Source of the DNA: an uncultured bacterium
GTDB taxonomy: Bacteria > Bacillota > Negativicutes > Acidaminococcales > Acidaminococcaceae
Direction: 5' to 3'
Assembly (NCBI GenBank): GCA_905215645.1
Contig: CAJMQS010000012.1
Coordinates: 1 to 55,897, forward strand
Length of the DNA stretch: 55,897 bases
Every line of letters starts with the position of its first letter. The stretch's first letter is position 1. The position numbers were made by a program, and so were the translations under genes. The notes under the pieces are model-generated. The model saw nothing but the letters and a program-made list of their open reading frames with translations. It was not told where the DNA came from and did not search any database. Positions 32,699-40,600 of the stretch are shown piece by piece.

Positions 32699-33247
32699 AT
32701 GAAAAAGTTCATTTGCAGAGTGTGCGGTTATGTCTATGAAGGCGAAGAAGCTCCGGAAAAGTGCCCGCAGTGCGGTGCTCCCAAAGATAAGTTCGATGAA
32801 CTGAAAGAAGGCGTCAAAGAATACGCTGACGAACATGTGGTAGGTGTGGCCAAAGGCGTGGATGAACGGGTCCTGGAAGGCCTGCGCCAGCATTTCACTG
32901 GTGAATGCTCCGAAGTGGGCATGTACCTGGCCATGAGCCGGGTGGCTGACCGGGAAGGGTATCCGGAAGTGGCGGAAGCTTACAAACGGATCGCTTTCGA
33001 AGAAGCTGAACACGCTGCCAAGTTTGCGGAACTGCTGGGTGAAGTAGTCACCGACAGCACCAAGAAGAACCTGGAAATGCGGGCAGCTGCGGAACAGGGT
33101 GCCTGCGCTGGCAAGAAAGAAATCGCTACCCTGGCCAAACAGCTGGGCTACGATGCCATCCATGACACCGTCCATGAAATGGCCAAGGACGAAGCCCGTC
33201 ACGGCCGTGTATTCGATGGCCTGCTGGCACGGTATTTTGCAAAATAA
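32699..33247 (+). CDS. Rubrerythrin with N-terminal rubredoxin domain (reverse type)
   Basis: 182-aa non-haem iron protein that reduces hydrogen peroxide in anaerobes. Residues 5-30 form a rubredoxin-like site (CRVCG and CPQCG). The rest is a four-helix ferritin-like domain with the di-iron ligands in ECSEVGMYLAMSRVAD, FEEAEHAAKFAEL and DEARHGRVF. The domain order is rubredoxin first, as in reverse rubrerythrin, opposite to the classic protein. Single gene with its own promoter, a strong AGGGGAGG site and two downstream hairpins. Codon use looks highly adapted, so it is probably abundant. Confidence 0.92.
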   Translation: MKKFICRVCGYVYEGEEAPEKCPQCGAPKDKFDELKEGVKEYADEHVVGVAKGVDERVLEGLRQHFTGECSEVGMYLAMSRVADREGYPEVAEAYKRIAFEEAEHAAKFAELLGEVVTDSTKKNLEMRAAAEQGACAGKKEIATLAKQLGYDAIHDTVHEMAKDEARHGRVFDGLLARYFAK

Positions 33248-33257
33248 AGAACAAGAC

Positions 33258-33346
33258 ACAAGGAGCTGCTGTATGTGCAACAGCTCCTTTGTGAGGTCGC
33301 GGCCCGCGGCCGGGGTGTGAAAGATATCTTTTCACACCCCTTTTTT
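33258..33346. repeat. Heptamer/hairpin element, copy C, with two hairpins
   Basis: A hairpin of AAGGAGCTG and CAGCTCCTT type (33258-33292) is followed by a short period-7 array GGTCGCG, GCCCGCG, GCCGGGG (33295-33315) that runs into a strong terminator, GGGGTGTGAAA (33312-33322) with TTTCACACCCC (33330-33340) and TTTTTT. The order hairpin, heptamers, terminator equals that of copy A, and the heptamer is that of copy D. Confidence 0.65.
33312..33346 (+). terminator. Terminator after rubrerythrin
   Basis: GGGGTGTGAAA and TTTCACACCCC form an 11-bp stem followed by six T. The hairpin at 33258-33292 just before it has a shorter T-run and may be a second stop signal. A TGCTACAAT extended -10 box (33348-33356) for the next gene follows directly. 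Confidence 0.88.
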
Positions 33347-33387
33347 ATGCTACAATAAAACCAAAACGCAAATGAGGGGGAATCGAT

Positions 33388-34017
33388 ATGCAGGAGGCGC
33401 TGAGAAGACGGAATGAATTGCTGGCCCCGGTAGTGATCCGGGGGCTGGCATCCCGGAATATGAAGGGATACTATGCGGCAACGGTGGAAGAGGCAGTACA
33501 GAAGGCCCTGGAACTGATCCCAGAGGGCAGCGTGGTCAACATGGGTGGCAGCACGACGGTGCGGGAAAGCGGTCTGGTGGAACGGCTGAAGGAAGGAAAC
33601 TGGACTTTCATCGACCGGGACGAATTTCCCAGCCGGCGGCCGGCCCATTTGAAGGCCTATGATGCGGACTGGTATCTGGCCAGCTGCAACGCCATGACCC
33701 GGGACGGGATCCTGGTGAACATCGACGGCAACGGCAACCGGGTTTCCGCTATCTCTTATGGGCCCCATCATGTATTGTTCCTGGTGAGTCTGAACAAGGT
33801 GTGTTCCAGCTTGGAAACGGCACTGGACAGGGCAGAAAATACTGCAGCCGCCGTCTGTGCCCAAAAATTCGATATCCAGACTCCCTGCCGGACTACTGGG
33901 TTCTGTTCCCACTGCAAGGCGCCGGAAACCCGCTGCTGCCAGATCCTCATCACCCGGTATGCCCGTCATCCAGAACGGATCCATGTAATCCTGATCAACG
34001 ACGAACTGGGTTTCTGA
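33388..34017 (+). CDS. LUD-domain (DUF162, LutC/YkgG-like) protein
   Basis: 209-aa cytoplasmic protein. It has the family motifs NMGGSTTVRESGL near residue 50, ITRDG/MTRDGILVNIDGNGNRVSAI near 107 and SLNKVCSSLE near 130, followed by a Cys-rich end (TTGFCSHCKAPETRCCQI). Related proteins belong to lactate-utilisation complexes, but here no LutA or LutB is adjacent; single-gene members of unknown function are common in anaerobes. AATGAGGGGG precedes the ATG. It stands alone between two terminators. Confidence 0.8.
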   Translation: MQEALRRRNELLAPVVIRGLASRNMKGYYAATVEEAVQKALELIPEGSVVNMGGSTTVRESGLVERLKEGNWTFIDRDEFPSRRPAHLKAYDADWYLASCNAMTRDGILVNIDGNGNRVSAISYGPHHVLFLVSLNKVCSSLETALDRAENTAAAVCAQKFDIQTPCRTTGFCSHCKAPETRCCQILITRYARHPERIHVILINDELGF

Positions 34018-34039
34018 ACCGGGAGAAAAGAAAACGGAA

Positions 34040-34058
34040 GTTGGCGAGCCAACGTTTT
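34040..34058. terminator. Hairpin after the LUD gene
   Basis: GTTGGC (34040-34045) and GCCAAC (34048-34053) flanked by AAAACG upstream and GTTTTC downstream. Short, but placed 20 nt after the stop; probably a weak terminator. Confidence 0.55.
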
Positions 34059-34110
34059 CACTCTGGTTTCTGTGCTATAATGGGTTGACTTTGAAACTTG
34101 AAGGAGACAA

Positions 34111-35160
34111 ATGATGTCTGATTATTTTATTTCCCAAGTATATCCTTCCGACAAACGGACCAATGCCCAGGTGGATGCTCTGTTGGAGCAGGAGGGGATC
34201 CGCCGGGATGCCAATCTGGACTATACCTGTGTGATGTTCGACAATGACTACCGGGCCATTGCTACCGGAAGCTGCTTTGGCAATACCCTGCGCTGCATGG
34301 CCGTGGACCATCATCACCAGGGGGAAGGGCTGATGAACGAGATCGTATCCCATCTGGTCCAGTACCAGTACGAACGGGGAAATCTCCACCTTTTCCTGTA
34401 TACCAAATGCAGTTCCGCCAAATTTTTCGGAGACCTGGGGTTCTATGAAATCGCCCGGATCGAAGATCAGATTGTCTTCATGGAGAACCGCAAAGACGGT
34501 TTTTCCAATTACCTGGATCGGCTGGCCCAAAGCCGGGTGGAAGTGCCCAAAGTGGCAGCCATTGTCATGAATGCCAATCCCTTTACCCTGGGGCATCAAT
34601 ATCTGGTGGAAAAGGCCGCTGCCGAAAATGATGTGGTGCACCTGTTCATGGTCAGCGAAGATGCCAGCTTGTTCCCCTATGCCGTGCGGAAAAAGCTGAT
34701 CCAGGAAGGGACCCGGCATCTGGCCAACCTCCGGTACCATGACAGCGGTCCCTATATCATCAGCCAGGCCACCTTCCCCAGCTATTTCCAAAAAGATGCA
34801 GAAGCGGTGATCGCCAGCCATGCCAATCTGGATCTGGCCATCTTCACAAAAATCGCTCATCGGCTGGGCATCACTGCCCGGTATGTGGGAGAGGAACCTA
34901 CCAGTGTGGTCACAGGTCTCTACAATCGGGTGATGCAGCAGCGGCTGCCGGAAGCAGGAATCCAGTGCATCGTGGTCCCCCGTCGGGAAGAGCAGGGGGA
35001 AGTGGTCAGTGCTTCTACCGTGCGGAAGGCCATCCAGGAAGGGAATTGGGACTTGGTCCGGGAGCAGGTGCCTCCCACCACCTGGGATTTCCTCCAGAGC
35101 GCAGAAGCCCGGCCCATATTGGACAGGATCCGGAAAGAACAGGACGTGGTCCATTACTGA
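34111..35160 (+). CDS. citC: [Citrate (pro-3S)-lyase] ligase
   Basis: 349-aa enzyme that acetylates the prosthetic group of citrate lyase with acetate and ATP. An N-terminal GNAT-like domain (about 1-130, with VDHHHQGEGLMNEIVSHL) is followed by a nucleotidyltransferase domain with MNANPFTLGHQYL near residue 155 and SASTVRKAI near 300. AAGGAGAC precedes ATG 34111 (ATG 34114 is equivalent). The citD, citE, citF and citX genes are not here, so it is an orphan that must serve lyase subunits encoded elsewhere. A TATAAT at 34076-34081 is the likely -10 box. Confidence 0.9.
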   Translation: MMSDYFISQVYPSDKRTNAQVDALLEQEGIRRDANLDYTCVMFDNDYRAIATGSCFGNTLRCMAVDHHHQGEGLMNEIVSHLVQYQYERGNLHLFLYTKCSSAKFFGDLGFYEIARIEDQIVFMENRKDGFSNYLDRLAQSRVEVPKVAAIVMNANPFTLGHQYLVEKAAAENDVVHLFMVSEDASLFPYAVRKKLIQEGTRHLANLRYHDSGPYIISQATFPSYFQKDAEAVIASHANLDLAIFTKIAHRLGITARYVGEEPTSVVTGLYNRVMQQRLPEAGIQCIVVPRREEQGEVVSASTVRKAIQEGNWDLVREQVPPTTWDFLQSAEARPILDRIRKEQDVVHY

Positions 35161-35171
35161 GTGAGTCCGTC

Positions 35172-35200
35172 TTGTATTTTCGTACTGTATCTGATACAAT
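35172..35200 (+). promoter_or_regulatory. Promoter of the metK leader
   Basis: TTGTAT (35172-35177), a 17-bp spacer and TACAAT (35195-35200) with an upstream TG, making an extended -10 box. Transcription would begin near 35207, about 15 nt before the riboswitch. Confidence 0.65.
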
Positions 35201-35219
35201 TACAAAGCAAAATCACATA

Positions 35220-35351
35220 TTGCTCATCAAGAGTAGCGGAGGGAATGGCCCTGTGAAACCACAGCAACCATGGCCTTGGGCCAACGGTGCTAATTCCTGC
35301 AATGCGGTTTGTCGATTGTAAGATGAGAGTCCTATAGGTACTCTCATTTTT
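35220..35351 (+). ncRNA. SAM-I (S-box) riboswitch with terminator, upstream of metK
   Basis: Conserved S-box elements appear in order: CTCATCAAGAGTAGCGGAGG (35223-35242), GGCC, GAAACC and GCAACC, GGTGCTAATTCCTGC (35286-35300), then the closing GATGAG (35322-35327). The 3' P1 strand is also the start of a terminator stem ATGAGAGT (35323-35330) with ACTCTCAT (35340-35347) and a T-run. SAM binding should stabilise P1 and switch off metK by termination. Confidence 0.95.
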
Positions 35352-35382
35352 GGGAGTATTTTTTTTGTGTAAGGAGGAAACA

Positions 35383-36561
35383 ATGAAAAAAGTTTTTACG
35401 TCTGAATCTGTCACGGAAGGTCATCCTGACAAAATCGCCGACCAGATTTCTGATGCGGTGCTGGATGCCATCCTGGAAAAGGACCCGGATGCCCGGGTTG
35501 CCTGCGAAACCTTGGTGGCCACCGGCCAAATCCATATCGTAGGGGAAATTTCCACCAGCTGCTATGTGGACATTGCCAAAATTGCCCGGCAGACAGTGAT
35601 CGACATCGGTTACGACCGTGCCAAATACGGCTTCGATGGAGCCACCTGCGGGGTGCTGATCTCCATCGATGAACAGTCTCCGGACATCGCCCAAGGGGTG
35701 GATGAATCTGATGAATCCAAACAGGGGGCCCGGGATGAAGAGGAAAAGATCGGGGCCGGGGACCAGGGGATGATGTTCGGTTATGCCACTGACGAAACCC
35801 CAGAATACATGCCTCTGCCCATTTCTTTGGCCCACAAGCTGGCCCGCCGGCTGGCCCAGGTGCGGAAAGACGGGACCTTGGCTTATCTGCGGCCTGACGG
35901 GAAGACCCAGGTTACCGTGGAATATGATGATGACAAGCCGGTGCGGGTGGATACCATCGTGGTCTCTGCCCAGCACAGCCCGGAGGTTTCCATGGAACAG
36001 CTGCGGAAGGATATCCTGGCACAGGTGATCCGTCCGGTGGTTCCGGCAGATCTCCTGGATGAAAAGACCGTATTCCACATCAATCCCACGGGCCGGTTCG
36101 TAATTGGCGGTCCCCAGGGAGATTCTGGCCTGACCGGACGGAAAATCATCGTGGATACCTACGGGGGCATGGCCCGTCACGGCGGCGGTGCCTTCTCCGG
36201 CAAGGATCCCACCAAGGTGGACCGGAGCGCAGCCTATGCGGCCCGGTATGTGGCTAAGAACGTGGTGGCTGCCGGCCTGGCCAAGAAGTGCGAGATCCAG
36301 CTGGCCTATGCCATCGGAGTGGCCCGTCCTGTTTCCATCAGCATCAACACTTTTGGGACAGCAGCTATTCCGGAAGAGAAAATCGTGGAACTGATCGAGA
36401 AGAACTTCTCTCTGACCCCGGCTGGGATCATCAAGAGCCTGGATCTGCGCCGGCCCATTTACCGGCAGACGGCAGCTTACGGTCACTTTGGCCGGACGGA
36501 TGTGGACCTGCCCTGGGAACGGCTGGATAAAGTGGACGTGCTGAAAAAAGCACTGGACTGA
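35383..36561 (+). CDS. metK: S-adenosylmethionine synthetase
   Basis: 392-aa cytoplasmic enzyme making SAM from methionine and ATP. The N-terminus FTSESVTEGHPDK and the phosphate-loop stretch GGGAFSGKDPTKVDRSAAY near residue 265 are diagnostic. I chose ATG 35383, which follows AAGGAGG; in-frame codons upstream lie in the riboswitch terminator. Expression should be set by the S-box leader. priA starts 1 nt after its stop. Confidence 0.97.
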   Translation: MKKVFTSESVTEGHPDKIADQISDAVLDAILEKDPDARVACETLVATGQIHIVGEISTSCYVDIAKIARQTVIDIGYDRAKYGFDGATCGVLISIDEQSPDIAQGVDESDESKQGARDEEEKIGAGDQGMMFGYATDETPEYMPLPISLAHKLARRLAQVRKDGTLAYLRPDGKTQVTVEYDDDKPVRVDTIVVSAQHSPEVSMEQLRKDILAQVIRPVVPADLLDEKTVFHINPTGRFVIGGPQGDSGLTGRKIIVDTYGGMARHGGGAFSGKDPTKVDRSAAYAARYVAKNVVAAGLAKKCEIQLAYAIGVARPVSISINTFGTAAIPEEKIVELIEKNFSLTPAGIIKSLDLRRPIYRQTAAYGHFGRTDVDLPWERLDKVDVLKKALD

Positions 36562-36562
36562 A

Positions 36563-38956
36563 ATGGAATACGCAAAGGTCGCCATTAATCTGCCGGCCAA
36601 AAATATCTTTCGCCAGTTCACCTACCATGTTCCGGAAGCACTGGACTTCCTGACTCAGGGCTGGCGGGTGGTGGTACCTTTTGGCCAGCAGCTGCTGGAA
36701 GGTTTCATCGTGGAAGAGGACCGGGACCCGGACCGCACTCGGGAACTGAAGGATATTGCCGATGTGGTGGGGACAGAACCTTGGTTCGATCGGGAAATGC
36801 TTGCTACGGCCTACTGGCTGTCCCAGTATTACCTGTGCACCCTGGCAGAAGCTCTGCGGCTGTTCATCCCGGGGAAACGCAGCCTGGCTGCCGTAGGGAA
36901 ATATGTAACGGTGCCGGGGGCGGCCGGGCTATCCGCCTCTGAGCAGGAACTGTATGATTTCCTGACCCTGAAGGGGTCGCTGTCCCGGAAGGCCATCCGC
37001 CAGCTGCCGGGAGGAGAAAGCGCCCTGAAGGGGCTGATCACCCGGCAGGCCGTTGTCCTGTCCTATGATGTGAAATACAAACTGCGGGAGAAAAGCGAAC
37101 GGACCTTTGCCGCAACGCCGGAAGGGCTGGCTGCAGAAAGAAACGGAGAGGTCCGGGGCAAAAGCCAGAAGGCTGCCCTGGACCTTTTGTGTTCCGGGAA
37201 AGTTTACAGCACTGGGGAGTTGGAAAGGCAGGGAATCTCTGCGGAAGTCCTGCGGAACCTGACCCGGAAAGGCTGGTTGCTGGAAGGACGCAGAAGGGTC
37301 CTCCGGGACAGCTATGAGGGGATGGAAGTCCCCCGGGAAACCCTGGAACTGACTGGTGAACAACAGGCAGCTATCCAGACGGTAGAAGAAGCCCGGGAAA
37401 AACAGGAAGCCCGGACTTTCCTCCTCCAGGGCATCACCGGCAGCGGTAAGACGGAAGTCTATCTGCGGCTGACGGCCAGGGCGCTCCAAGCCGGCCGGCA
37501 GGTGATGGTGCTGGTGCCGGAAATCGCTCTTACCGGACAGATCGTCAAACGCTTCAAAGCCTGGTTCGGCGGGGCAGTGGCCGTAGCCCACAGCCGGCTG
37601 TCCCCTGGTGAACGGGCCGATGTGTGGTGTCGGATGCGTTCCGGCCAGGCACGGGTACTGATCGGGGTACGGTCGGCAGTGTTCTGTCCGTTTTCTTCTC
37701 TGGGGCTGATCCTTATCGATGAAGAGCATGAAGGGACTTACAAACAGGAAGAACGGCCCAGTTATCATGCTCGGCTGGTGGCTCAGTACAGGGCTCACTA
37801 CTGGAAAGTGCCGGTAGTCCTGGGGTCCGCCACGCCGGATTTGGAATCCTATTATCTGGCGGAAAAAGGCGTCTACACCCATCTGCGGCTGACCCATCGG
37901 GCCAAAGCCGGCAGCCATCTCCCCAAAGTATCCATTGTGGATATGCGGGAAGAACTCCAACAGGGCAACCGGACCGTCCTTTCCGATGCCCTGCGCTCTC
38001 AGCTGGAAACCACCGTGAAAAATGGGGAACAGGCCATCATCCTCCTGAACCGGCGGGGATTTTCTACTTTTGTCCTGTGCCGGGACTGTGGAGAAGCTCT
38101 CAGCTGTCCCAATTGTGCTGTTTCCTTGGTATACCATGCCAAGGAACAGCTGATGGAATGTCATTACTGCGGCCATACGGAACCGGTGCCCACTCAATGT
38201 CCCCACTGCGGCAGTTCCCGGATCCGGTTCTTTGGGACTGGGACGGAAAAAGCGGAGACCGAGATCCGGGAACTGTGCCCGGGCGTACGGCCTCTTCGCA
38301 TGGATCAGGATTCTACTGGGAAAAAGTTTGCCCATGACCGGATCCTCCAAGCATTCCGAAGCGGGGCCTACAATGTGCTGCTGGGGACCCAGATGGTGGC
38401 CAAGGGCCATGATATCCCCAATGTGACCCTGGTGGGTGTCCTCAGTGCCGATTCCCAGCTGAATCTGCCGGATTTCCGCAGCGGAGAACGCTGCTTTGCG
38501 CTCCTGACCCAGGCTGCTGGACGGGCGGGGCGGGGTGACAAGCCCGGACAGGTGATCTTTCAGGCCTATGATGCGGAAAATCCCATCCTTCAGTTGGCGG
38601 CCCGGCAGGATTATGACGGCTTTGCCAAATTGGAACTGGCTCAGCGGAAAGAATTGGCCTATCCGCCGTTTATCCGGATGCTGAAAATCACCGTGCTCCA
38701 CAAAAAAGAAGAAGAAGCCCTGGCCACGGCCCAGCGTCTGGTGAATGCTCTGGAGGCCTGGAAGATGGATACCGGCCATGATCTTGAAATCTTGGGGCCG
38801 TTCCCGGCCATCGTGGCCCGGGTGAACCAAATCTACCGGATCAACGTGCTGCTGAAGAGTTCCCGGATGAAACCGGTGAAAGAATGGCTCCGGCAGTCTG
38901 ATTACCGGAATATGGCCAATGTGTATTTCGATGTAGATCCGATCAGTGTGGTGTAG
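36563..38956 (+). CDS. priA: Primosomal protein N' (replication restart helicase)
   Basis: 797-aa DNA helicase that reloads the replisome at stalled forks. It has the 3'-DNA-binding N-terminal domain (AKNIFRQFTYHVPE), Walker A GITGSGKTEVYLRL near residue 290, DEEHEGTYKQEE near 386, and the zinc-binding Cys cluster (CRDCG, CPNC, CHYCG, CPHCG) at about 506-552, then helicase motifs GTQMVAKGHDIPNV and QAAGRAGRG. It follows metK by 1 nt with no strong ribosome site. Its TAG stop directly abuts the heptamer array of repeat copy D. Confidence 0.96.
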   Translation: MEYAKVAINLPAKNIFRQFTYHVPEALDFLTQGWRVVVPFGQQLLEGFIVEEDRDPDRTRELKDIADVVGTEPWFDREMLATAYWLSQYYLCTLAEALRLFIPGKRSLAAVGKYVTVPGAAGLSASEQELYDFLTLKGSLSRKAIRQLPGGESALKGLITRQAVVLSYDVKYKLREKSERTFAATPEGLAAERNGEVRGKSQKAALDLLCSGKVYSTGELERQGISAEVLRNLTRKGWLLEGRRRVLRDSYEGMEVPRETLELTGEQQAAIQTVEEAREKQEARTFLLQGITGSGKTEVYLRLTARALQAGRQVMVLVPEIALTGQIVKRFKAWFGGAVAVAHSRLSPGERADVWCRMRSGQARVLIGVRSAVFCPFSSLGLILIDEEHEGTYKQEERPSYHARLVAQYRAHYWKVPVVLGSATPDLESYYLAEKGVYTHLRLTHRAKAGSHLPKVSIVDMREELQQGNRTVLSDALRSQLETTVKNGEQAIILLNRRGFSTFVLCRDCGEALSCPNCAVSLVYHAKEQLMECHYCGHTEPVPTQCPHCGSSRIRFFGTGTEKAETEIRELCPGVRPLRMDQDSTGKKFAHDRILQAFRSGAYNVLLGTQMVAKGHDIPNVTLVGVLSADSQLNLPDFRSGERCFALLTQAAGRAGRGDKPGQVIFQAYDAENPILQLAARQDYDGFAKLELAQRKELAYPPFIRMLKITVLHKKEEEALATAQRLVNALEAWKMDTGHDLEILGPFPAIVARVNQIYRINVLLKSSRMKPVKEWLRQSDYRNMANVYFDVDPISVV

Positions 38957-39138
38957 GGTCGCGGGTCGCGAGCCGTGAGTCGCGGGCTTGTTGGTGCAGG
39001 CCGAAAAAACGGTTTTACAGATTCCAGTCCGATTTCGTCTTACCATGCTGTTGAAAGGCAACAAACGGTTTAAACGTTCAGGCTCGCGACCCGCGGCCCG
39101 CGACCAGGGGTGTGAATTTTTTCACACCCCCCTTTTTT
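38957..39138. repeat. Heptamer-array element, copy D (inverted arms)
   Basis: The left arm GGTCGCG, GGTCGCG, AGCCGTG, AGTCGCG (38957-38984) starts at the base after the priA stop. The right arm CTCGCGA, CCCGCGG, CCCGCGA (39083-39103) is its reverse complement in type. About 98 bases lie between. The TTTAAACGTTCAGGCTC before the right arm resembles TTTAACATTCGGCTC in copy B. A terminator hairpin (39107-39130) follows directly. At ~180 bp it looks like a miniature mobile or recombining element, or a structured RNA. Confidence 0.65.
39107..39138 (+). terminator. Terminator between priA and def
   Basis: GGGGTGTGAA (39107-39116) and TTCACACCCC (39121-39130) with loop TTTT, followed by CCTTTTTT. 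Almost the same stem as the terminator at 33312. An extended -10 box TGGTATAAT (TATAAT 39150-39155) for def follows. Confidence 0.88.
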
Positions 39139-39188
39139 GTCTCCTATGGTATAATAGAGAGTAAAATTGCGATAGGAGTCGATGATAT

Positions 39189-39665
39189 ATGGCAATCTAT
39201 GATATTGTAAAAGTGGGAGCACCGATCCTCCGGGAAAAGGCTGTTCCTGTTACCCGTTTCGATAAAAAACTGGGCCGGCTGCTGAAAGACATGGCAGAGA
39301 CCATGTATGCGGCCAATGGCTGTGGGTTGGCGGCACCTCAGATCGGCCTTAGCAAACGGCTGGTGGTCATTGACGCCGGAGACGGTGCAGGCATCCGGGA
39401 ATTCGTGAATCCGGTGCTGACCGATCCGGTAGGCGAAGCGGTGGATTCGGAAGGCTGCCTCAGTGTACCTGATTATGAGGGTGAGGTCAAACGGGCTGCC
39501 CAGATCACCGTCCATTTCCAGGACCGGAAAGGGGACCATTACCGGCTGACCGCAGAAGGACTCCTGGCTCGGGCACTCCAGCACGAATGTGACCATCTGG
39601 AAGGGATCCTGTTCATTGACAAGGCTATCAGCCTTTCTGCCAAACCAAAGGAAGAGAACGCATGA
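39189..39665 (+). CDS. def: Peptide deformylase
   Basis: 158-aa metalloenzyme that removes the formyl group from nascent proteins. The three metal motifs are seen: GCGLAAPQIGL near residue 45, EGCLS near 88 and HECDHLEG near 131. Size and motifs fit the short type 1B/1A enzymes. Its TGA-end overlaps the fmt start by 4 nt, pairing removal and addition of the formyl group in one operon. Confidence 0.96.
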   Translation: MAIYDIVKVGAPILREKAVPVTRFDKKLGRLLKDMAETMYAANGCGLAAPQIGLSKRLVVIDAGDGAGIREFVNPVLTDPVGEAVDSEGCLSVPDYEGEVKRAAQITVHFQDRKGDHYRLTAEGLLARALQHECDHLEGILFIDKAISLSAKPKEENA

Positions 39666-40597
39666 AAATCGTATTTATGGGAACTCCGGAATTTGCCGCG
39701 GCCAGCCTGAAGGCCCTGGTGGAATCTGGTCAATATGAAATCGCTGCTGTTGTGACCCAGCCGGACCGTCCCAAAGGCAGGGGCCACAAGGTGATGATGA
39801 GCGCTGTGAAGGAATATGCCCTGACCCAAAGTCTGCCGGTCCTGCAGCCGGAACGGGTCAAAACTCCGGAATTCCAGGCAGAAATGGAAAAAATCCAGCC
39901 GGAACTCATTGTGGTGGCGGCTTTTGGCCAATTCCTTCCTAAAACTTTGCTGGAACTGCCTAAATTCGGCTGCATCAATGTCCATGCCTCTCTGCTGCCC
40001 CGGTATCGGGGAGCGGCTCCCATCCATTATGCCATCCTGAAGGGAGAGAAGGAAGCCGGCGTGACCATCATGCAGATGGATGTGGGGATGGATACCGGCG
40101 CTATGCTCAGCAAAGTGTCTGTGCCGGTGGGCCCAGAGATGACCCAGGGAGAACTCCATGACATCTTGAAGGAAAAAGGCGCCCGGCTGCTCCTGGACAC
40201 CATTCCCCGGCTTGCCGCAGGGACCCTTCAGCCGGTACCGCAGCCGGAAGAAGAAGCCACCTATGCCTCTCTCATTACCCGGGACATGGAGAAACTGGAC
40301 TGGAACAAAACGGCGGAAGAACTCCATAACCAGATCCGAGCTTTCAATCCTTGGCCGGGTTCCTTCACCCTGCTGCCCGATGGCAAACGGCTGAAGATCT
40401 GGAAAAGCCGGGTCTTGGATGAAAACGGACAAAATAGACCGGGGACTGTGCTCCAGGCTGATTCTAAGGGTTTCTGGGTGGCTTGCGGCCAAGGGAGCCT
40501 GGAAATCCTGGAATGTCAGCCGGAAGGAAAGAAACGGATGGAAGCCGCTCCCTTTGTCAACGGCAAATACGTGAAAACAGGAGATAGGCTGGCATAA
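39662..40597 (+). CDS. fmt: Methionyl-tRNA formyltransferase
   Basis: 311-aa enzyme that formylates initiator Met-tRNA with 10-formyl-THF. The N-terminus IVFMGTPEFAAASL, the catalytic HASLLPRYRGAAPIHYAIL near residue 108 and the GMDTGAML motif are typical. The ATG overlaps the def stop. A C-terminal OB-like domain follows residue ~205. The DUF116 gene starts 4 nt after the stop. Confidence 0.96.
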   Translation: MKIVFMGTPEFAAASLKALVESGQYEIAAVVTQPDRPKGRGHKVMMSAVKEYALTQSLPVLQPERVKTPEFQAEMEKIQPELIVVAAFGQFLPKTLLELPKFGCINVHASLLPRYRGAAPIHYAILKGEKEAGVTIMQMDVGMDTGAMLSKVSVPVGPEMTQGELHDILKEKGARLLLDTIPRLAAGTLQPVPQPEEEATYASLITRDMEKLDWNKTAEELHNQIRAFNPWPGSFTLLPDGKRLKIWKSRVLDENGQNRPGTVLQADSKGFWVACGQGSLEILECQPEGKKRMEAAPFVNGKYVKTGDRLA

Positions 40598-40600
40598 ATC

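Noticed and set aside
33388..34017. lutC of a lactate-utilisation operon
   Set aside because: LutA and LutB are absent and the Cys-rich C-terminus is unlike typical LutC, so only the LUD-domain family is claimed.
36929..39064. Long antisense open frame opposite priA
   Set aside because: Same reasons: unlikely composition, no domain, and complete overlap with a clear priA gene.
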